Under the pieces are notes generated by a model. That model saw only the letters and a list, made by a program, of their open reading frames with translations, made no database searches and had not been told where the DNA came from. A stretch of 64,000 nt of DNA, from assembly GCA_947305005.1 (NCBI GenBank), contig CAMZCM010000010.1:20643-84642 (forward strand). The letters are read 5' to 3'. The position numbers and the translations under genes are program-made. Positions 44,101-49,681 of the stretch are shown here, piece by piece (position 1 is the first letter of the stretch; each line of letters starts with the position of its first letter). This DNA is from an uncultured Prevotellaceae bacterium. GTDB taxonomy: Bacteria > Bacteroidota > Bacteroidia > Bacteroidales > Bacteroidaceae.

Positions 44101-44841
44101 TCTGTTGCTTACAGCCTTGACAAACAGACGTGGAGTGAAACAGCGCCCGCAGCCGTTCGTTACCTCCGTATTCATGTTGAAGAAGCACGTGGTGGTTTTG
44201 GTAGCGGCCAGCAAATCTATGTCTTCCGTAATCCTGATGCAGAGACCATGATACCGGGTGACATCAATCATGATAACCGCATCGACGAGAACGACTTCAC
44301 GTCCTATATGAACTATACAGGTCTGCGTCAGGGCGATGGCGACTTCGAAGGTTATATCTCACGTGGCGACCTCAACCGCAACGGTCTCATTGATGCCTAC
44401 GACATCAGCACCGTCGGCATAGAACTGGAGAGTGGTGTTAGCCGTCGCAAGGTTGCACCCGTGGCTGGCGCAATCACCGTCACTGCCGACAAGAAACAGG
44501 TTAATGCTGGCGATATCCTCACCCTCACCGTCTGCGGTCAGGGCCTTGTCAGCGTCAATGCTCTCAGCTTTGCTCTTCCGTACGATGCCACTCAGTGGGA
44601 GTATGTTGGCGTGGAACCTTTAGGTATGAAGGAGATGAGGAACCTTACCTATGACCGTCTGCACACCAATGGTCAGAAGGCCCTTTATCCGACCTTCGTC
44701 AATTGCGGCGAACATCCCTATCTTGAAGGTGACGGTACCCTTATGACCCTCCGCTTCCGTGCGAAGCAAAAGATGCGTGTCAACCTTGTACCGCAGGATG
44801 GTCTGATCCTTGACAAGTATCTTAATGTCATCAATTGGTGA
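41116..44841 (+). CDS. Secreted multimodular GH31 alpha-glycosidase with dockerin-like and cohesin-like modules
   Basis: A 1241-residue exported enzyme. The signal peptide is LKRLPFLLCFFLLVGSLSLRA. Then come the GH31 N-terminal beta-sandwich (about 25-250), the barrel with the nucleophile Asp in VLKTDVAW near 417 and the acid/base Asp in WTGDQTGGEW near 469, C-terminal sandwich domains, a fibronectin III module (about 835-915), a discoidin-type carbohydrate-binding module (about 920-1020), a dockerin-like pair of calcium loops (GDINHDNRIDENDF and GDLNRNGLIDAYDI, about 1045-1100) and a cohesin-like domain to the end. Multimodular GH31 enzymes with such tails include alpha-N-acetylgalactosaminidases, so mucin or glycan substrates are possible; the subfamily is not decided. 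Monocistronic between promoter and terminator. Confidence 0.87.
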   Translation: MLKRLPFLLCFFLLVGSLSLRATVTMKKLNPTTVEIYQDGQLLTLDFYGPNIVRLFLDPKGGIVRNPEATPPAKILVDQPRRAVGTLTVTPPSNSLFYRIETASLALLVDSNTGRISVANHKTGKLVTDASISFNEKGCCSMELIADEQENFYGGGVQNGRFAHKGNIIAIENTNNWIDGGVASPTPFYWSTAGYGIMWHTFRPGKYDFGATEPGKVRLMHEEDYLDLFLMVDDGPVALLNDFYQLTGHPVLLPKFGFYEGHLNAYNRDYWTTVSVPEGSPESSISGPSGSVLFEDGKFYKESQKPVDGGIRESLNGELDNNYQFSARAVIDRYEKADMPLGWVLPNDGYGAGYGQTETLEGNVENLKRFGDYAHSKGVEIGLWTQSDLHPKDGVEALLQRDIVREVRDAGVRVLKTDVAWVGAGYSFGLNGVADVGEIMPYYGDDARPFIISLDGWAGTQRYAGIWTGDQTGGEWEYIRFHIPTYIGSGLSGQPNICSDMDGIFGGRNIPVNVRDFQWKTFTPMQLNMDGWGSNPKYPQALGEPATSINRRYLKMKSILMPYTYTIAKEAIDGLPMIRAMFLDAPIIGSESESCYKYQFLYGPSILVAPIYQNTAADEQGNDIRNNIYLPKGQWVDGFNGDCYEGGRIINGFDAPLWKLPVFVRRGAIIPLTTPHNNPNQMDTRTRTYLIYPFGRTEFTTYDDDGRTQAYLRGESVTTRIISDLNEKGRLTVTVEPAKGSFAGMVNEQKTTFTIALSNDPKKIVLKANGKKIAFTSTTEFVDNKQEGFRKLHITTNEAYDIMKTTLQLTIDGYSFDNADRLLAHSGSLVQPTLLTDGFVNGNVSPSAYTLPLKWTAVENADYYEIEHLGQIFSTIKGTAFTLEDLQPEMDYDVRVRAVNKDGKGAWTSKKLRTSPDPLRFAIRGITAECTVPEQRGQYIWHLFDFDEGTTWHTAWDQPNSAPFDLILDLHVVTQIDSVRYVPRPDGGNGTFKKYSVAYSLDKQTWSETAPAAVRYLRIHVEEARGGFGSGQQIYVFRNPDAETMIPGDINHDNRIDENDFTSYMNYTGLRQGDGDFEGYISRGDLNRNGLIDAYDISTVGIELESGVSRRKVAPVAGAITVTADKKQVNAGDILTLTVCGQGLVSVNALSFALPYDATQWEYVGVEPLGMKEMRNLTYDRLHTNGQKALYPTFVNCGEHPYLEGDGTLMTLRFRAKQKMRVNLVPQDGLILDKYLNVINW

Positions 44842-44850
44842 ACGGGAGAT

Positions 44851-44902
44851 ACCTAAAAACAGAAGCGGCGACCTATCTCGGCCGTCGCTTCTGTTTTTAG
44901 GT
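44851..44902. terminator. Bidirectional terminator between GH31 and GHL10 genes
   Basis: Long stem ACCTAAAAACAGAAGCG-GCG with its complement, including the internal A and T runs needed for termination in both directions. Confidence 0.9.
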
Positions 44903-44903
44903 A

Positions 44904-46547
44904 TTATCTTTTGTTTGTTTTCCCTTTCTTGCTTTTTTTCTTGGCTGTTTTCTGTGGAATCTTGATGAGGTCCTTGATGTGGCCATTACTGTCAAGTTGT
45001 AATCTTTGATGAGAGGGAAATGTAGCCTGAGGAGTAACTTGAGTAGCGACACTTTCATTGCCTACACGGTCAATAGTAGTGACTGCCAGGTAATAGCCGA
45101 GGGCTGCCAGGCGATTGTAGCAGAAACGCGACTCAGGCAAGGCGGTCGCAATGAGATTTTCTGCACGCGAAACATCAACTGGCCATTGGTGGGAAGCATA
45201 GACATTGTAACGGACACCGCCTGCGAGATTATCGGTGGCGGGCTGCCATGAGAGCTCTTCTGTTTGGTCGTTGAGGGTGGTAATACAGATACCTTCGGGC
45301 GCAGACGGCTGGATGCTGTCGAGCCATGTGCAAGCTGGTGTCAGCGCGGGAAACGCGTAGAAATCATGTTGGAGATAATTGTAAAGGTCTTTAACGTTGT
45401 CTGTAAGGAACTTACAACGGAAATAGGCCTGTCCAACTAGACCTTCCGAACGAAGGTAATGCAGTTGTCGGGTGATGACGCTGAGTGGCCAGTCCTTCTC
45501 CTTCGGATGCAGGAAATAGATGCCGAGTCCGGGGGCAATCATCCGTCCAGCGCTCTGCTCCTGCCAGTCAGCTGCGAAAGGATAGAAATGGTTCTTGTCA
45601 AAGTACATCATGGGGAACAGAAGATCGTGAATACCGGCCTTCAGCCATCCCTCGGCATCTTGGTGAACGGCATCACGGGCGTTCCAGCCCATTGATGAGA
45701 AACGACTGACATCCGCATATTTCCCTACGGGCGAACTACTGACGCGCACCCATGGTTTCAGCAACTTGGTCTCTTCATAGATACGACGAACGATGCGGGT
45801 GATGTTGTCTCTTCGCCATGTCGCTTTATTGGCTCTCTTGGGGGCATATTTCCTGAAGGTTGCCGCATCATTGAAGGATTTGGCGTTTTCTGGATAGCGG
45901 ATATAGTCGAAATGGATGCCGTCGATGTCATAGCGGCTGACTATCTCATGGCAGATTTTGCTGAGATAGTCGGCTGTACCGGGAAGCCCTGGGTCCAAAT
46001 AGTACATGTCGGCGTGACGGCGGCAAAGAGTCGAATGGGTCTTGAGGACGCTTTTTGGTCCCATCTGCTTGGCAACGGCCTGTTTGAAACAGGGAATCGT
46101 CACAACCCATGCGTGCAGTTCCATTCCGCGACGATGCGTTTCCTCAATGGCGAAAGCTAACGGATCATAACCTGGATCACGGCCATAAGACCCTGTGAGG
46201 GCTACGTCCCATGGCTCGATGGCAGAGGGGTAGATGACGCTGCCTCGTACGCGCGTCTGCAGAAGGATTGTATTGATATTCAGCGCTTTCAGTTGATCTA
46301 ACAATGCACACAGCTCTGCTTTCTGTTGCTCACACGTAGCAGGGCTGACAGCCTTGGTCTTAGGCCAGTCAAGTCCATTCAGTGTGGTCACCCACACGGC
46401 GCGTACCTCACGCTTGGGGGAAGCTTCTTGAAAGGTGGATAGGGGAGTGGCAGCTGACGTATGGGCTGAGAAGCCTGTCAGCAGCACGATGGATAGCATG
46501 AGAAAATATTTCACGCGCGCGTATATATAATAATGTGTACGGGCCAT
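44904..46547 (-). CDS. GHL10-type glycoside hydrolase-like protein
   Basis: A 547-residue exported protein of the glycosyl hydrolase-like 10 family (DUF187). The start at 46547 lies just after the promoter box 46571-46578 and gives a signal peptide (KYFLMLSIVLLTGFSAHTSA). The family core is clear: EVRAVWVTTLNGLDWP, LKALNINTILLQTRVRG, RRGMELHAWVV and IDGIHFDYIRYP. A fibronectin III-like domain follows (about 450-530), and the tail is Lys-rich. Members of this family are thought to act on peptidoglycan or other envelope glycans; the reaction is not established from sequence. Monocistronic. Confidence 0.87.
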   Translation of the reverse strand: MARTHYYIYARVKYFLMLSIVLLTGFSAHTSAATPLSTFQEASPKREVRAVWVTTLNGLDWPKTKAVSPATCEQQKAELCALLDQLKALNINTILLQTRVRGSVIYPSAIEPWDVALTGSYGRDPGYDPLAFAIEETHRRGMELHAWVVTIPCFKQAVAKQMGPKSVLKTHSTLCRRHADMYYLDPGLPGTADYLSKICHEIVSRYDIDGIHFDYIRYPENAKSFNDAATFRKYAPKRANKATWRRDNITRIVRRIYEETKLLKPWVRVSSSPVGKYADVSRFSSMGWNARDAVHQDAEGWLKAGIHDLLFPMMYFDKNHFYPFAADWQEQSAGRMIAPGLGIYFLHPKEKDWPLSVITRQLHYLRSEGLVGQAYFRCKFLTDNVKDLYNYLQHDFYAFPALTPACTWLDSIQPSAPEGICITTLNDQTEELSWQPATDNLAGGVRYNVYASHQWPVDVSRAENLIATALPESRFCYNRLAALGYYLAVTTIDRVGNESVATQVTPQATFPSHQRLQLDSNGHIKDLIKIPQKTAKKKSKKGKTNKR

Positions 46548-46570
46548 TGTGTGGATTCGTTTTTCGTCTG

Positions 46571-46578
46571 CAAAGTTA
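46571..46578 (-). promoter_or_regulatory. Promoter -7 box of the GHL10 gene
   Basis: Minus strand TAACTTTG followed by C, 24 bases before the chosen start; it excludes the longer reading from 46634. Confidence 0.65.
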
Positions 46579-46703
46579 CAAGATTTTGGGCAGGAGCACA
46601 AAAAATAGCGTTGAAATATCTTTTGTATTGACAAATCGCAAGTATTTTTATTGTTTTAGCAAACTTTTTGTAAATGTTATGCATTGGTTTGTGATAAAAT
46701 GAT

Positions 46704-46711
46704 TATCTTTG
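46704..46711 (+). promoter_or_regulatory. Promoter -7 box of the second glutamate dehydrogenase
   Basis: TATCTTTG followed by C, 52 bases before the start codon. Confidence 0.75.
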
Positions 46712-46763
46712 CGCTCGAATTCAAAGATAACTCATTTTATCAATAACCAAACAAACAACATTT

Positions 46764-48104
46764 ATGGACGCAAAAAAAGTCTTAGAAGACCTGAAGCGCC
46801 GCTTCCCCGGAGAGCCTGAGTACCATCAGGCTGTGGAAGAAGTGCTCGGTACGATTGAAGAAGAGTACAACAAACACCCCGAGTTCGAGAAGGTGAACCT
46901 GATCGAGCGCCTGTGCATCCCTGATCGCATCTACCAGTTCCGCGTAACGTGGACAGATGATAAGGGTAATGTTCAGACCAACATGGGCTATCGTGTACAG
47001 CACAACAATGCCATTGGTCCGTACAAAGGTGGTATCCGTTTCCACAAGAGTGTGAACCTCGGTATCCTGAAGTTCCTGGCTTTCGAGCAGACATTCAAGA
47101 ACTCTCTGACAACTCTCCCCATGGGTGGTGGTAAGGGCGGTTCCGATTTCAGTCCACGCGGTAAGAGCAACGCTGAAGTGATGCGTTTCTGCCAGGCTTT
47201 CATGTTGGAGCTGACCCGTCATATTGGTCCTGATGTAGATGTTCCCGCAGGTGACATCGGTGTTGGTGGCCGCGAAGTTGGTTACATGTTCGGTATGTAC
47301 AAGAAGCTCACTCGCGAGTTCAGCGGTGTGCTGACTGGTAAGGGCCTTGAGTTCGGCGGTTCTCTGATCCGTCCTGAGGCTACCGGTTACGGTAATGTAT
47401 ATTTCCTCCGCGCTATGCTCCGCACAAAGGGTGAGAGCATCGAGGGTAAGAAGGTGCTCGTATCTGGTGCCGGTAACGTGGCTCAGTACTGCGCTGAGAA
47501 GATCCTGCAGTTGGGTGGTAAGGTGATGACCATGAGTGATAGCGATGGTTACATCTACGATCCCGATGGTATCGATCGCGCTAAGCTCGACTATATCATG
47601 GAGCTGAAGAACGTCTATCGTGGACGTATCCGCGAATATGTGGAGCAGTATCCGACAGCCAAGTATGTTGGCGACGGTGCAAAGCCCTGGTTCGAGAAAG
47701 CTGATATCGCTTGCCCCTGCGCTACGCAGAATGAGTTGAACGAAGAGGCAGCAAAGGCTCTGGTTGCTAATGGTGTCATCGCTGTGGCTGAAGGTGCTAA
47801 CATGCCTTCTACTCCCGGTGCCATCAAGGTCTTCCAGGATGCTAAGATTCTCTATTCTCCGGGTAAGGCTAGCAACGCTGGTGGCGTGAGCGTCAGCGGT
47901 CTGGAAATGTCTCAGAACTCCGAGCGTCTGAGCTGGTCCTCTGAAGAGGTTGATGCTAAGCTGCTCTGGATTATGGAGAATATCCACGAGAATTGCGTGA
48001 AGTACGGTACAGAGCCCGACGGCTATGTGAACTACGTGAAGGGTGCCAACGTGGCAGGCTTCATGAAGGTGGCAAAAGCAATGATGGCTCAGGGCCTCGT
48101 TTAA
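46764..48104 (+). CDS. gdhA: Glutamate dehydrogenase, NADP-type cofactor signature
   Basis: Second hexameric glutamate dehydrogenase, 446 residues, expected to make glutamate from ammonia and 2-oxoglutarate. PMGGGKGGSDF and VPAGDIGVGGREVGYMFG are intact. The cofactor region reads SGAGNVAQYCAEKILQLGG and MSDSDGYIYDP; the Ala and Ser here replace the Phe and Pro of the NAD-like copy and resemble the NADP-dependent E. coli enzyme (GNVAQYA and SDSSG). The two copies are otherwise closely alike, including almost identical last 35 residues. Strong codon bias (it has a 401-codon open frame on the opposite strand) suggests high expression. Own promoter at 46704-46711 and terminator at 48130-48161. 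Confidence 0.95.
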   Translation: MDAKKVLEDLKRRFPGEPEYHQAVEEVLGTIEEEYNKHPEFEKVNLIERLCIPDRIYQFRVTWTDDKGNVQTNMGYRVQHNNAIGPYKGGIRFHKSVNLGILKFLAFEQTFKNSLTTLPMGGGKGGSDFSPRGKSNAEVMRFCQAFMLELTRHIGPDVDVPAGDIGVGGREVGYMFGMYKKLTREFSGVLTGKGLEFGGSLIRPEATGYGNVYFLRAMLRTKGESIEGKKVLVSGAGNVAQYCAEKILQLGGKVMTMSDSDGYIYDPDGIDRAKLDYIMELKNVYRGRIREYVEQYPTAKYVGDGAKPWFEKADIACPCATQNELNEEAAKALVANGVIAVAEGANMPSTPGAIKVFQDAKILYSPGKASNAGGVSVSGLEMSQNSERLSWSSEEVDAKLLWIMENIHENCVKYGTEPDGYVNYVKGANVAGFMKVAKAMMAQGLV

Positions 48105-48129
48105 GCCATATCATTTATTTCAATAGGAT

Positions 48130-48161
48130 AGGGGAGCGGTTTCAACCGCTCCCCTGTTTTT
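48130..48161 (+). terminator. Terminator after the second glutamate dehydrogenase
   Basis: AGGGGAGCGGT and its complement AACCGCTCCCCT pair around a 3-base loop at 48130-48155, followed by a T-run. Confidence 0.9.
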
Positions 48162-48162
48162 T

Positions 48163-48345
48163 ATGATGTCCGGACGTGTTTTCTAATACCTATATACCTT
48201 TGCTTCCATAGGTATATACCTTTTGACTGATACCTCTCTACCTTTCCTTTTGCCTGTCTTAGGTGTGACTTTACCTGTTATAGGTGCACAAATTGTTACC
48301 TATGTTTACTGATGTTGTGCACACTTGTTATCATCTCTTCCTGAG
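48163..48345. repeat. ACCT/AGGT-rich dispersed repeat region
   Basis: About 180 bases with at least seven ACCT or AGGT units, such as CTATATACCTTTG, ATAGGTATATACC and TTACCTGTTATAGGTG. The left end GTCCGGACGTGTTTTCTAAT is the reverse complement, with few changes, of the element at 18205-18241. No coding sequence is supported. Confidence 0.55.
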
Positions 48346-48403
48346 ACACTACGCATTCTTCAAAGGTAGTCTGGAAAGTGGGAGGTAACAGGTAAAAAAG
48401 AAC

Positions 48404-48429
48404 AACGCCCCTCCAAAAGGAGAGGCGTT
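48404..48429 (-). terminator. Terminator after the OmpA-family gene
   Basis: AACGCCCCTCC and its complement form the stem with a 4-base loop; on the minus strand it is followed by a T-run (from the A-run at 48394-48402). Confidence 0.85.
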
Positions 48430-48454
48430 GTGTTGAGATATCTTAGTCTGTTGC

Positions 48455-49546
48455 TTACTTAGCGATACAGATAGATACACGGTTCTTGTCGTTCTCAGCG
48501 AAGGGCTGAACGGTGTCACCCTTGTAGTCAACTGTGATACGAGCTGCGTCGATGCCTGCATCGGAGAGAGCCTTAGCAACGCCCTCAGCACGACCCTTAG
48601 AGTAGAAGAGGTTGATGCGAGGATTACCAGTTTCTACGTCAGCATAACCAGTGATAGCAACCTTGGTCTCGGGGTTAGCCTTGAGGAAGTTGATGAGGTT
48701 AGTAACCTTACCCTGTTCGCCCTCGGGGATAACTGTCTCACGGATGGAGTAGAATACCTCAGTCTGCATCTCAGCCTTCTTGGTGACAGGAGCAGGAGTG
48801 GGTTTGGGAGTGGGTTTCGGGGCGGGAGGAGCAGGAGTGGGCTCAACAACGGGAACAGCAACGGGAATTACGTTCTCAGTCTTGCCAAGGGCAATCTTCA
48901 GACCGAGGAGGGCGTTGAAGTACCAGTCAGCGTTGTGATCTTCAGATTTAGCCTTGCTGTTGTACTTATCGAAAGTACCATTAGCCATGCACTCAAGGTT
49001 CAGGCTAACGCGCTTGCTGAGACGGAAGTCGAGATCCAAACCTGCACGGCCAACGGGCAGAACGGATGTGCCGTCCCAAAGCTTACGCATTTCGTTGGTA
49101 GCAGCGTAGTCCTTAGCTTCGTCATTGCCCCATGCGATGTTAGCTGCAACACCGGCAATGATGTTCATGCCAAACCAACGGTTGGGGTTGTAACCGCCGA
49201 TAGCGTTGATGATATTGAACTTAACGTCCACACCGGGAGCTACATAGTTCCACTTGTAAGTCTTGTTTGCATTGAACTTAGCGTCAGATGCGAAACCGCC
49301 TTTGCTCTGCCAGCCGTTAACAGCCAGACGGAGAGCCCATACGGGAGAGAACTGGTAGCCGAGAGAGATCTGAGCATTCGGAGAGATGAGCTTAGAGAAG
49401 TCAGCCTCGCCGAGGGTGTACTGAGCACCACCTTGCAGACCAAGGAACCAATGGGGATTGAACTCAATGCGCTCTGTTTCCTGAGCATTTGCAGCCATGC
49501 CTGAAACCATCAAGGCAACTGCAAGAAGAAATTTTGCAATCTTCAT
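48455..49546 (-). CDS. OmpA family outer membrane protein
   Basis: A 363-residue outer membrane protein. Signal peptide KKIAKFLLAVALMVSGMAANAQ-type at the start. Residues about 30-225 form a beta-barrel (alternating hydrophobic strands, GYQFSPVWALRLAVNGW). A Pro/Thr/Lys linker (EPTPAPPAPKPTPKPTPAP) follows at about 235-255, then a peptidoglycan-binding OmpA domain: VTNLINFLKANPETKVAITGYADVE, and SKGRAEGVAKALSDAGI. It anchors the outer membrane to the wall and is likely abundant. Promoter box at 49610-49617. Monocistronic. Confidence 0.93.
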   Translation of the reverse strand: MKIAKFLLAVALMVSGMAANAQETERIEFNPHWFLGLQGGAQYTLGEADFSKLISPNAQISLGYQFSPVWALRLAVNGWQSKGGFASDAKFNANKTYKWNYVAPGVDVKFNIINAIGGYNPNRWFGMNIIAGVAANIAWGNDEAKDYAATNEMRKLWDGTSVLPVGRAGLDLDFRLSKRVSLNLECMANGTFDKYNSKAKSEDHNADWYFNALLGLKIALGKTENVIPVAVPVVEPTPAPPAPKPTPKPTPAPVTKKAEMQTEVFYSIRETVIPEGEQGKVTNLINFLKANPETKVAITGYADVETGNPRINLFYSKGRAEGVAKALSDAGIDAARITVDYKGDTVQPFAENDKNRVSICIAK

Positions 49547-49609
49547 GATCTAGTTTAAAAATATTGTTTTAAATGAATTAAATATGTTTCATCTTTACAT
49601 TTTTCGCGG

Positions 49610-49617
49610 CAAAGGTA
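49610..49617 (-). promoter_or_regulatory. Promoter -7 box of the OmpA-family gene
   Basis: Minus strand TACCTTTG followed by C, 63 bases before the start codon. Confidence 0.7.
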
Positions 49618-49681
49618 GCTATTTATTTGTTTTCGCCCAAAAAAACAGACAGAAAAATGATGAAAAACCAGCTTTTATTTG

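Noticed and set aside
46782..47987. 401-codon open frame antisense to the second glutamate dehydrogenase
   Set aside because: A by-product of codon bias; the plus-strand protein is a full-length, well-conserved enzyme.
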